This document shows positions 8,196-15,627 of a stretch of DNA of 25,096 nucleotides, piece by piece (the stretch's first letter is position 1; each line of letters begins with the position of its first letter). The stretch lies in assembly GCA_002480925.1 (NCBI GenBank), contig DLDA01000049.1:1-25096 (forward strand), written 5' to 3'. A model generated the notes under the pieces. That model had not been told where the DNA came from, searched no databases, and saw nothing but the letters and a program-made list of their open reading frames with translations. Made by a program: the position numbers and the translations under genes. This DNA is from Lachnospiraceae bacterium UBA7784 (GTDB lineage: Bacteria; Bacillota; Clostridia; Lachnospirales; Lachnospiraceae).

Positions 8196-10679
8196 CTAGT
8201 GGGGTGGGCCGGGATGCAGGGGGCATGTCTTATCAGAAAGCTTAGGATCCAGCAGATACTTTCCGTCATCTGTACCAGGACTTCCTCCGGTAATAAACAC
8301 CTTCTCAACTGTCTTGGGGCAGAACTCAGTCGCAGGAAGAGACGACTCGCTGCATATGGTAAGCTTTATATGATGATCACAAGTCTCTGTCGGCTCGCTC
8401 TCTTTCTCGAAATATTCTGTATATGTCATATCCCCTCTGGGGTCATGATCACACACCCCCTCCACAGGGACTTTGCCGGACTTTCTGCACACCCTTTTTG
8501 CTACTATGGCCCCTGGCATGGAAAAATCCTTCTTTTCCTTACCCTGGTTTATCTGAAGCATTACCGATCTCCAGATGTTTTTTGCAAAGGGAGAGGAAAT
8601 AAGTGCGGTCCCATCATCATTTCCGCCCCAGATCACGCAGGTATAATAGGGAGTAAAGCCTGCAAACATCCTGTCATCTCCCCTGCCCTTATATATGCCG
8701 GCGACTCCCATCTGGGTGAATCCTGCATTCTTTGCGTTGCCTCTCCTGACTGCCTCCTCCATTGCCGATGTGAGAAGCCAGGCGCTTGTTTTCTTGATCA
8801 CTCTCTTCCCTTGTCTGCGGGTGGTATCAAGGATCCTCTCCCCGCTTGTATCCTCCACTGAGGTATAGAAGACCGGCTTGTTATAGATACCGCCATTCGC
8901 TATCGCTGCATAGGCTGCAGTAAGCTCAATGTTCTTTACTCCTGAGGTTATTTCTCCGAGAGCCAGGCGCTGGTTGTCATCTCCCTCTCTTAAGGTATTG
9001 ATACCGAAATCCTTCACATACTGGTAGCCGAGTCCGGTTCCTATATCGGTAAGGGCCTTTACTGCAACGACATTTACCGAGTCGGCAATTCCTGACCTTA
9101 TAGTGGTAAATCCCCTGTAGCTCTTACCCATATCCTTTACTGCCTCTCCGTCCTGATACTTGAGAGGTGCGTCATCCTCTACTGTAGCAAGTGTCATCCC
9201 TCCTGAATCGAGGGCCGGAGCATAGGTGGAGAGGATCCCAAGCGTCTCTCCCGGCTGTCTGGTCAGATCCTTTGCCCGGTTTATTGTTCTCTCTCCCTTT
9301 CCTTCTTCCCGTCCCCCGACTATAGCCCTAACCCTTCCGTTCTGCTGGTCAATAATAGTCATTGCTGCCTGAGGCTGCAGGGTATAGACCACGTGCTCAC
9401 CGCCCTCAGGTATTCTTCCGCCTTTTGTCACTATTTTCCTGTAGTCACGATAGGCCTGCCTGGCCTCTTTTCTGGAAGGAAAAACAAGGTTGTTCCTGAT
9501 TCCCTTTTTCTTCAGATAGGAAATCATGGTCTTCTGGGAATATCTTTTTATCCCATTTTCTTTCTCTACCGTGATCGAGAATGTCATTGAATATCCCGGG
9601 TTTACGGAATAATTGTCCCTGTTATTGACCTCCTTTTCTGCTATGGCCGAAACCTTTGAATCCTGTGTAGAACGGATGACAAGGCCTCCGGTATAGAGCT
9701 TGATATAGGCCTCTGTATAGGAAATATCATATGCCGACATCAGATCCTTAACCACCTGATCTGTCATTGCTTCGATAAAATAGGATGTATCATTGCCATA
9801 GTCCGGGACTGCCTTTGTTATCCTTGAATAAACATTGTCATCCATTGCCTCCCTGTATCGCTCCTGGGATATATAACCCTGAAGCAGCATGCTTCTAAGG
9901 ATCTTCTCCCTGCGTATGGAATTATTCTTCGGATGATCGATCGGATTATATTTCTGCGGGTTTTCTGCTGTCGCTGCAAGCACGGCTGACTCAGACAGAT
10001 TGAGTGCACTTACATTTTTATTGAAATATCTCTGTGAGGCGGCCTCTACTCCTATTATATTATCACCGAGACAGATTGAATTCAGATAGTCCTCAAGTAT
10101 CTTATCCTTTGAATTGGTCTTCTCCACTGCAACTGCCAGATACTGGGTCTTAATTCTCCTGCTGATCCAGGCTGAAAGCCCCTTCCTTCTGGTCTGCTTT
10201 GAAAAATAATTATTTGTGATAAGCTGTTCTGTAATGGTCCCGTCATTTGCCTTTTCGTCGCTTACCAGACTCCTGAATATCTCCCTTATTGCCTCTCCTG
10301 TATCGACTCCATTATGCCTGTAAAAATTCCTGTCCACAGAGGCGACAAAGGCCAGCTGCAGGTCCCTTGGGATTTTGCTTATACCTATATGTCCCCTGTT
10401 GGCTCCACTGGCTGAAAGAGTCGCTATCTGTCTTCCCTTTGCGTCATATACCCTGGCCCCCTGTCCGGACGGAGTGATATTTATCTCACTGATATCTGGC
10501 AGCTCCCTGATCTGGGACCTGACATAATAGAAGGCCCCCAGGCAGGATGCTGCTATCAGTATGAGTATCAGGATAAGAAGGGTCTTTATCAGAGAGGTGC
10601 TGAATTGCCTTATAGATGAACGCCTGTCCCTGGACTTGGGCGAATTATAGTTCTTAACGTATTCCCTGCCGTAATTCAT
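8196..10679 (-). CDS. Class A penicillin-binding protein homologue with both active sites degenerate (predicted pseudoenzyme)
   Basis: The 827-aa product has the full class A PBP plan: basic cytoplasmic tail, membrane anchor (about 31-52), GT51 glycosyltransferase domain (about 70-280), linker (300-430), transpeptidase domain (about 435-715) and a Cys-rich tail with six Cys (731-819). Key residues are missing. The GT51 motif reads ASVDRNFYRHNGVD with Val115 where the catalytic Glu of the ED pair belongs, and GGSTITQQ has become NDGTITEQ. RQPGSSFKP is RQPGETLGI, so the SxxK Ser and Lys are Glu478 and Gly481. SxN survives as SVN (534-536). KTGT is replaced by IYKG (662-665). The frame is intact over 2.5 kb, so this is not a decaying pseudogene. 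A scaffold or regulatory role in wall synthesis is inference. The ATG has no Shine-Dalgarno and lies 6 bp after a TATAAT, suggesting a leaderless transcript. Confidence 0.93.
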   Translation of the reverse strand: MNYGREYVKNYNSPKSRDRRSSIRQFSTSLIKTLLILILILIAASCLGAFYYVRSQIRELPDISEINITPSGQGARVYDAKGRQIATLSASGANRGHIGISKIPRDLQLAFVASVDRNFYRHNGVDTGEAIREIFRSLVSDEKANDGTITEQLITNNYFSKQTRRKGLSAWISRRIKTQYLAVAVEKTNSKDKILEDYLNSICLGDNIIGVEAASQRYFNKNVSALNLSESAVLAATAENPQKYNPIDHPKNNSIRREKILRSMLLQGYISQERYREAMDDNVYSRITKAVPDYGNDTSYFIEAMTDQVVKDLMSAYDISYTEAYIKLYTGGLVIRSTQDSKVSAIAEKEVNNRDNYSVNPGYSMTFSITVEKENGIKRYSQKTMISYLKKKGIRNNLVFPSRKEARQAYRDYRKIVTKGGRIPEGGEHVVYTLQPQAAMTIIDQQNGRVRAIVGGREEGKGERTINRAKDLTRQPGETLGILSTYAPALDSGGMTLATVEDDAPLKYQDGEAVKDMGKSYRGFTTIRSGIADSVNVVAVKALTDIGTGLGYQYVKDFGINTLREGDDNQRLALGEITSGVKNIELTAAYAAIANGGIYNKPVFYTSVEDTSGERILDTTRRQGKRVIKKTSAWLLTSAMEEAVRRGNAKNAGFTQMGVAGIYKGRGDDRMFAGFTPYYTCVIWGGNDDGTALISSPFAKNIWRSVMLQINQGKEKKDFSMPGAIVAKRVCRKSGKVPVEGVCDHDPRGDMTYTEYFEKESEPTETCDHHIKLTICSESSLPATEFCPKTVEKVFITGGSPGTDDGKYLLDPKLSDKTCPLHPGPPH

Positions 10680-10680
10680 G

Positions 10681-10716
10681 TCTTTATTATATCAGAATTT
10701 TCCTGTATAATAAAGA
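10681..10716. promoter_or_regulatory. Symmetric overlapping divergent promoters (PBP homologue / yigZ)
   Basis: A perfect 11-bp inverted repeat, TCTTTATTATA (10681-10691) and TATAATAAAGA (10706-10716), surrounds a 14-bp centre. Each arm ends in a consensus TATAAT -10 for one direction (plus 10706-10711; minus 10686-10691). With a 17-bp spacer, the TTTATT within each arm falls at the -35 position for the other direction. Plus transcription would start about 30 bp before yigZ; minus transcription would start at or next to the PBP ATG. Confidence 0.6.
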
Positions 10717-10747
10717 GTCGTAAATTCCAAAAAGATATGGAGATGCT

Positions 10748-11395
10748 ATGCAAAGGATCCTTAAAGAAGGCACTTCTACCATAACCGAAAAGAAATCCAG
10801 ATTCCTGGGATATGTCATCCCGGCCGACAGTATATCTGAAGCCGCTGAGGCGATCGCAGCTCTTAAAAAAAAGCATTATGACGCAAGACACGTCTGCTAT
10901 GCCTACAGGATAGGCTCTGTCATAAAGTCATCTGATGACGGTGAGCCTCAGGGATCTGCCGGTCGCCCTATTGCTGATCTGATTGAGCATGAAGAGCTCG
11001 ACCACTGCCTGATTGCAGTGGTCCGTTATTTCGGTGGTATCCTTCTGGGAGTTGGAGGCCTGATCAGGGCCTATACAAGCGCAGGCCAGGAAGCAATCAG
11101 GGATGCAGGGCTTATTAGCATTGCATGGGGCTTTCCTCTTTCTGTGACTATGGATTACAATGACTATGGCAGGGTTGATTTCTTCCTGAATGAAAATCAT
11201 CTGATCCCTACCGCAACTGATTACGGTGCCAATGTCAGGATCCGACTGATGATCCCTTCAGAAAGCCATGACCAGATAGAGAAGGAGCTTAATGATATGA
11301 CCTCCGGCAGAGCTGTGCTGGACTGGGGAGCAGAAACAGAATATGGTATTTCAGATGGCAGGATAATACCTGTCACTGGTCAAAGGAAAGGATAA
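10748..11395 (+). CDS. yigZ: YigZ/IMPACT family protein
   Basis: Conserved cytoplasmic protein of the IMPACT (UPF0029) family; the bacterial molecular role is not firmly established, although the family is linked to translation in eukaryotes. The 215-aa length is typical. The N-terminal domain (about 15-125) carries DARHVCYAYRIG (45-56), SSDDGEPQGSAGRPI and VRYFGGILLGVGGLIRAYTSA, all hallmark motifs. The C-terminal ferredoxin-like domain (about 140-205) is divergent. GGAG five bases before the ATG supports the start. The gene heads a plus-strand unit, one base away from tcdA, suggesting co-transcription with two tRNA-modification-type genes. Confidence 0.95.
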   Translation: MQRILKEGTSTITEKKSRFLGYVIPADSISEAAEAIAALKKKHYDARHVCYAYRIGSVIKSSDDGEPQGSAGRPIADLIEHEELDHCLIAVVRYFGGILLGVGGLIRAYTSAGQEAIRDAGLISIAWGFPLSVTMDYNDYGRVDFFLNENHLIPTATDYGANVRIRLMIPSESHDQIEKELNDMTSGRAVLDWGAETEYGISDGRIIPVTGQRKG

Positions 11396-11396
11396 A

Positions 11397-12281
11397 ATGC
11401 AAAACCAGTTTTCAAGAACCCAGATGCTTCTCGGAGCAGAGGCAATGGATACATTAAAGAACAAAACTGTCGCGATCTTCGGGATCGGAGGAGTCGGCGG
11501 CTATGTCCTGGAGGCCCTGGCCAGGGCCGGTATCGGACACTTCGATCTTATAGACGATGATGTGGTCTGTCTTACCAATATAAACAGGCAGATACTTGCA
11601 ACGATAAAAAACATAGGTCAGGCCAAGGTCGAGGCCGGGGCTGAGAGGATAGGTATGATAAATCCCCATGCAGAGGTAAGGACCCACAAGACCTTTTTTC
11701 TGCCTGAAACATGTGACGGATTTGACTTCACCAGCTACGACTATTGTATAGACGCGGTCGATACCGTGACCGCCAAGCTGCTTATCATAGAAAAGGCCAA
11801 AGAGGCAGGAGTTCCTGTGATTTCATGTATGGGCTGCGGCAACCGGATGGATCCGCAGGCACTCAGGATAACTGATATATCAAGGACTGAAAAGGATCCA
11901 CTTGCCAGAGTCATGAGAAGAGAGCTAAAAAAGCGCGGGATAAAAAAATGCACGGTCCTTTTTTCTACAGAAACAGCCCTGTCTCCTATTGAGGATGATG
12001 CTATAAGCTGCAGGAGTCACTGCGTCTGCCCTCCTAATTCACCCAGGTCCTGTAATGACAGACGCTCTATCCCGGCCTCATCTCCCTTTGTTCCTCCTGC
12101 AGCCGGCCTTCTTATAGCATCAAAAGTTACGACCGACCTTATAGGCTTTGACCACAGGGCAAGAGAAGAGGCTGACCTGAAGAAAAAGCTTAAGAACCGC
12201 GAGCTGATCCGGGCAGGAAGAGCCCTGAGGCAAAAGGCTCTTAAGGGCCCTGATGCTAACAGAGGTGATCAGGATGAATGA
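11397..12281 (+). CDS. tcdA: ThiF/E1-like tRNA threonylcarbamoyladenosine dehydratase
   Basis: Predicted ATP-dependent enzyme that cyclises t6A to ct6A at position 37 of tRNAs (TcdA/CsdL); cytoplasmic. The 294-aa product starts with the family pattern FSRTQMLLG, then the nucleotide-binding GIGGVGGYVLEALARAG (29-45), LIDDDVVCLTNINRQ (51-65) and the membrane-loop-like FVPPAAGLLIAS (231-242). It is longer than the E. coli protein because of a Cys cluster (Cys205, 209, 211, 219) before the SIPAS segment and a charged C-terminal extension (255-294). The Cys cluster could bind a metal or persulfide, or be typical of clostridial members. The ribosome site AAGGAAAGGA is strong. It lies one base after yigZ and overlaps the next gene by 8 bp. 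A related ThiF-type sulfur-carrier role cannot be excluded. Confidence 0.88.
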   Translation: MQNQFSRTQMLLGAEAMDTLKNKTVAIFGIGGVGGYVLEALARAGIGHFDLIDDDVVCLTNINRQILATIKNIGQAKVEAGAERIGMINPHAEVRTHKTFFLPETCDGFDFTSYDYCIDAVDTVTAKLLIIEKAKEAGVPVISCMGCGNRMDPQALRITDISRTEKDPLARVMRRELKKRGIKKCTVLFSTETALSPIEDDAISCRSHCVCPPNSPRSCNDRRSIPASSPFVPPAAGLLIASKVTTDLIGFDHRAREEADLKKKLKNRELIRAGRALRQKALKGPDANRGDQDE

Positions 12282-13407
12282 TTATGAAATATCTCCAGAC
12301 CAGATGTCACAGAAACGGCTGTCGTCCTATATACTCGTGGATATTAGAAATGACAGTGCCAGAAGCTATGGCATGATACCGGGCGCGATCCATATCGATG
12401 AGAATGAACTTATAAGCCATGCTGCGGAGTGGAAGGCTAGCGGTCTTCCTGTGATATTATACTGCATGAGCGGACAGCTTACTGCCTGGCCTGTAATAAG
12501 GCTAAGAGAAATCGGGGTAGAGGCCTATTCACTTGCCGGAGGCTACTCCTCATGGGTAGTTTTTGATATAAAGCACTGCGAATCAAAGAAAAAACAGGTC
12601 GAGGAAAGCATCAGGAAAACCTATCACAAGCGTATTTTTTCAAAATTCGCAAAGGCTCTTAATACATACGAGCTGCTTTCACCCGGCGACCATGTGGCTG
12701 TCTGTGTATCAGGCGGGAAGGATTCCTTTCTTATGGCAAAGCTTTTTCAGGAAATAAAGCGCCACCATAAGTTCGAATTTGACCTGACCTTCATCTGTAT
12801 GAACCCGGGATACAACGAGACCAATCTGGCAGTAATCGAGGAAAACGCCAGGCTTCTCGATGTCCCTCTCACTATGTTTGATTCGGATATATTTGATATA
12901 GTTGACACAGTACCAAAGAATCCCTGCTATCTGTGTGCAAGGATGCGCAGAGGCCATCTGTATGCTAAAGCAAGGGAGCTTGGCTGCAATAAGATAGCTC
13001 TCGGCCACCACTATGATGATGTGATCGAAACCATCCTTATGGGCATGCTCTACGGCGCCCAGATGCAGACGATGATGCCCAAGCTTCATTCTACCAATTT
13101 CCCAGGCATGGAGCTTATAAGGCCCCTCTATCTCATACGCGAGGATGACATCAAGCTGTGGCGTGACAGCAACGGGCTTCACTTCATTCAGTGCGCCTGC
13201 CATTTCACCGATACCTGTTCCTCTATCGATCCTGAGGGACATACCAATTCAAAGAGAATGGAGATAAAGCAGCTTATCCGCGAGCTAAAAAGGGTCAATC
13301 CCAACGTTGAGAAAAATATATTCAAGAGTGTGGAAAATGTAAATCTGTCAACTGTAATAGCCTATAAAAAGGATGGGGTAAAGCATTTCTTTACCGAAGA
13401 TTATTAA
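12274..13407 (+). CDS. Rhodanese domain fused to TtcA-like tRNA 2-thiocytidine synthetase
   Basis: The 377-aa product joins a rhodanese domain (about 1-97) to a PP-loop tRNA thiolase (about 105-377). The rhodanese half has LVDIRNDSARSYGMIPGAIHI and Cys64 in LYCMSGQL at the persulfide-carrying position. The second half has the ATP-pyrophosphatase loop SGGKDS (146-151), NPCYLCARMRRGHLY with Cys218/Cys221, ALGHHYDDVIET and further Cys (307, 309, 315), matching TtcA-type enzymes that use a 4Fe-4S cluster to thiolate C32 of tRNA. The fusion implies sulfur is passed from the rhodanese Cys within one chain. The start at 12274 is chosen because GAGGTG lies six bases upstream; an in-frame ATG at 12253 lacks a ribosome site. 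The 8-bp overlap with tcdA indicates coupling. Confidence 0.88.
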   Translation: MNDYEISPDQMSQKRLSSYILVDIRNDSARSYGMIPGAIHIDENELISHAAEWKASGLPVILYCMSGQLTAWPVIRLREIGVEAYSLAGGYSSWVVFDIKHCESKKKQVEESIRKTYHKRIFSKFAKALNTYELLSPGDHVAVCVSGGKDSFLMAKLFQEIKRHHKFEFDLTFICMNPGYNETNLAVIEENARLLDVPLTMFDSDIFDIVDTVPKNPCYLCARMRRGHLYAKARELGCNKIALGHHYDDVIETILMGMLYGAQMQTMMPKLHSTNFPGMELIRPLYLIREDDIKLWRDSNGLHFIQCACHFTDTCSSIDPEGHTNSKRMEIKQLIRELKRVNPNVEKNIFKSVENVNLSTVIAYKKDGVKHFFTEDY

Positions 13408-13412
13408 AAGAA

Positions 13413-13449
13413 AAAGGATGGAGGCAAAAGCCTTCCATCCTTTATTTTG
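13413..13449. terminator. Bidirectional Rho-independent terminator
   Basis: The arms AAAGGATGGAGGC (13413-13425) and GCCTTCCATCCTTT (13430-13443) pair with one bulged base around an AAAA loop. TTTATTTTG follows on the plus strand, and an A-rich flank gives a T run on the minus strand. It ends the yigZ-tcdA-thiolase unit and also serves the converging pta gene. Confidence 0.88.
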
Positions 13450-13451
13450 TC

Positions 13452-14438
13452 TTATGCAAGTGCAGCTGTGATTATCGACATTGAATAAACCTCAAGTCCG
13501 TTGCAGCCTCTTGAAAGATCATTGATCGAAGCGTTAAGGCCTAAGAGTATAGGTCCATATGCATCGAAATTACCAAGACGCTGAGCGATCTTGTAGCCTA
13601 TGTTTCCTGCATTGATATCAGGGAAGATAAAGGTATTCGCATGTCCGGCAACAGGATCTCCAGGACACTTTGTCTTTGCTACCCTAGGAGCAACGGCAGC
13701 ATCAAACTGAAGCTCTCCCGAGATAGGCAGATCAGGATACTTTGCCTTTGCCTTTGCAGCGGCATTTCTCATCTTGTCAACATCCTCTCCCTTTCCTGAA
13801 CCGAGAGTTGAGTATGAAAGGAAAGCGACCTTAGGATCTACACCAAAGATCCTTGCGCAGTTAGCAGCCTCCCCAGCGATCTCTACCAGATCATCCTCTG
13901 AAGGCTTGATATTGATTGCGCAGTCTGCGAAGGCAAGCACCTCATTCTCGCCTGTTGCAGAAGGACGGACAAGGATGAAAACAGAGCTTACTATGCTGTT
14001 GCCGGGCTTTGTCTTAATAAGCTGAAGAGCCGGACGGACTGTATCAGCTGTAGAATAGGTGGCACCACCGAGAAGGCAGTCAGCCTCTCCCATCTTTACA
14101 AGCATGGTCCCGAAATAGTTGGACCCCTTAAGGATCTCCTTTGCCTGGTCTGGTGTCACTCCCTTTTTCTTACGAAGCTCGCAGAACAGATCGACCATCT
14201 CATCGAATCTCTCATAGTTGGCAGGATCGATTATCCTGGCTCCGCGGATATTAAAACCGTTGTCCTCTGCTGCCTTCTCTATCTCCTCAGGATTTCCAAG
14301 CAGGATAGGTGAAAGGAAGTTTGAAGCAAGAAGCCTTGAGGCAGCCTCAAGTATCCTTGGATCAGTACCCTCAGTGTAAACTATAGACTTAGGCTCCTTC
14401 TTGAGCCTCTCGATCATACCACCAAAACCGAATTCCAT
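13452..14438 (-). CDS. pta: Phosphate acetyltransferase
   Basis: Interconverts acetyl-CoA and acetyl phosphate in the fermentative acetate pathway; cytoplasmic. The 328-aa length fits the short single-domain Pta type. Characteristic stretches include IVYTEGTDPRILEAA near the N-terminus, YFGTMLVKMGEADCLLGGATYSTADTVRPALQ (108-139), FLSYSTLGSGKG, ISGELQFDAAVAPRVA and the C-terminal FPDINAGNIGYKIAQRLG. AAGGAG eight bases before the ATG supports the start. No ackA is adjacent in this window. It sits after ldh on the same strand with a 134-bp gap containing a strong hairpin or palindrome at 14465-14496, so it probably has its own control. It converges on the plus-strand unit through the shared terminator. 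Confidence 0.97.
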   Translation of the reverse strand: MEFGFGGMIERLKKEPKSIVYTEGTDPRILEAASRLLASNFLSPILLGNPEEIEKAAEDNGFNIRGARIIDPANYERFDEMVDLFCELRKKKGVTPDQAKEILKGSNYFGTMLVKMGEADCLLGGATYSTADTVRPALQLIKTKPGNSIVSSVFILVRPSATGENEVLAFADCAINIKPSEDDLVEIAGEAANCARIFGVDPKVAFLSYSTLGSGKGEDVDKMRNAAAKAKAKYPDLPISGELQFDAAVAPRVAKTKCPGDPVAGHANTFIFPDINAGNIGYKIAQRLGNFDAYGPILLGLNASINDLSRGCNGLEVYSMSIITAALA

Positions 14439-14464
14439 TTGTATGTCTCCTTTTACAGAATTGT

Positions 14465-14496
14465 TATAGTTGCCTAACTCACGTCAGACAACTATA
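14465..14496 (-). promoter_or_regulatory. 32-bp hairpin/palindrome before pta, overlapping a candidate promoter
   Basis: On the minus strand the arms TATAGTTGTCTGAC and GTTAGGCAACTATA form a 14-bp stem around GTGA. Two of the 14 pairs are G-U wobbles, valid only in minus-strand RNA, and GUGA is a GNRA-type tetraloop. The same DNA carries TTGTCT and TATAAC 17 bp apart, a plausible promoter for pta. It may be an operator or a 5'-leader structure. Confidence 0.5.
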
Positions 14497-14572
14497 TATT
14501 AACACCACTTAAGACATTTTGAAAGTACTATGTGAAGTACAAAGTATACAGGTGGCTTATCTGCTCTGTCTA

Positions 14573-15520
14573 TCAGATGTCAAGGCTTTCCATGACCTCC
14601 TTCAGTGTCTCTGCTGATTTATGGAGCTCCTTTAGTTCTTCATCCGAAAGCTCATATGGAATAAGGCTGTCTACACCGTCAGAGCCTACTATAGCAGGCA
14701 TGGATAGGCATACACCGTCAAGACCATACTTCCCTTCTATATATGAAGAAACAGGAAGGATCGACTTCTCATCCCTTACCACTGCCTCGCAGATCCTGCG
14801 GACGCTCATTCCGATACCGTAGTAAGTCGCGCCTTTTTTCTGGATGATTTCATAAGCAGAATTCTTGACCTCCTCAGCTATGCGGGCCGTCTCAGCATCG
14901 TGATCGGTGTAGCCTCTCATCTCGCAGAACTTGTGGATCGGAACTCCTGATACATTTGCAGACGACCATGCAGCGATCTCCGAATCACCATGCTCACCTA
15001 TTATAAATGCATGGATCGACCTGCTGTCCACATCCAGATGCTGGCCCAGGAGATACTTGAACCTTGCCGAATCAAGGGTGGTACCGCTGCCGAATACCCT
15101 GTTCTTCGGATAGCCTGAAAGCTTAAGGGCAACCTGAGTCAGGATATCCACAGGATTTGCAACGACTATCATTATTGCGTCCTTATTGTATCTGACTATC
15201 TCAGGGATAATGGATTTGAAAATAGCTGTATTCTTCTTTACCAGATCAAGCCTCGTCTCACCTGGCTTCTGGGCTGCTCCGGCACTTATAATTATGACTC
15301 CGGCGTCAGCAAGATCAGGATAATCCCCGGCATATATATCCATAGGCTTTGCAAAAGGCAGGCCATGGCTTATATCAAGCGCCTCACCCTCTGCCTTGTC
15401 CTTATTTGCATCGATAAGAACTATCTCCGAAAAAACAGCAGCCTGCATAAGCGAATAAACGCTTGCGCTTCCTACAAATCCACAGCCGATCATAGCGGCC
15501 TTTCTCATATGAACACCCAT
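14573..15520 (-). CDS. ldh: L-lactate dehydrogenase
   Basis: Reduces pyruvate to L-lactate with NADH, regenerating NAD+ in fermentation; cytoplasmic. The 315-aa product has the Rossmann motif GCGFVGSASVYSL (12-24), acidic Asp37 in LIDANKDKAEGEALD for NADH preference, Gln84 in AAQKPGETR at the position that separates lactate (Gln) from malate (Arg) dehydrogenases, mobile-loop Arg90, the ANPVDILT segment, Asp150/Arg153 in GSGTTLDSARF, and catalytic His177 in IIGEHGDSE. AAGGAGG seven bases upstream fixes the start at 15520. It lies between telA (upstream) and pta (downstream) on the same strand. A palindrome at the telA end is a candidate control site. Confidence 0.96.
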   Translation of the reverse strand: MGVHMRKAAMIGCGFVGSASVYSLMQAAVFSEIVLIDANKDKAEGEALDISHGLPFAKPMDIYAGDYPDLADAGVIIISAGAAQKPGETRLDLVKKNTAIFKSIIPEIVRYNKDAIMIVVANPVDILTQVALKLSGYPKNRVFGSGTTLDSARFKYLLGQHLDVDSRSIHAFIIGEHGDSEIAAWSSANVSGVPIHKFCEMRGYTDHDAETARIAEEVKNSAYEIIQKKGATYYGIGMSVRRICEAVVRDEKSILPVSSYIEGKYGLDGVCLSMPAIVGSDGVDSLIPYELSDEELKELHKSAETLKEVMESLDI

Positions 15521-15583
15521 TTCAGAACCTCCTTATCTGATACTAAGGCAGCCTTTGCTGCTTTTCTTTTAAACTACGGCTAC

Positions 15584-15627
15584 AGTATACTCCCCGGGGG
15601 CATCGTTGTATGTTGTATTTACAACAT
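15584..15627 (-). promoter_or_regulatory. Candidate ldh promoter with upstream palindrome
   Basis: Minus-strand TATACT (plus 15584-15589) is a good -10 about 65 bp before ldh; the -35 is weak. Upstream at 15610-15627 is a perfect palindrome of 8-bp arms, ATGTTGTA and TACAACAT, around two bases, touching the telA stop codon. An adjacent 7-bp direct repeat GTTGTAT (15605-15611, 15612-15618) overlaps it. TTGT-N4-ACAA resembles sites bound by GntR/FadR-type regulators, which include lactate-responsive ones; this link is inference. Confidence 0.45.

Noticed and set aside
7970..8308. Minus-strand open frame of 112 codons between the thioesterase and PBP genes
   Set aside because: It runs through the tRNA-Gln gene, its promoter and terminator, and the end of the PBP gene; no ribosome site or protein-like motif.
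8199..8861. Plus-strand open frame of 220 codons
   Set aside because: Antisense to the 3' part of the PBP gene; composition is a shadow of its codon use.
12709..13242. Minus-strand open frame of 177 codons
   Set aside because: Fully antisense to the rhodanese-TtcA gene, which has clear motifs; no ribosome site and no recognisable features.
15545..15564. Hairpin AAGGCAGC/GCTGCTTT with T-rich flank
   Set aside because: It pairs fully only on the plus strand, where no gene lies upstream; in the ldh leader it has an A-C mismatch. Probably chance.
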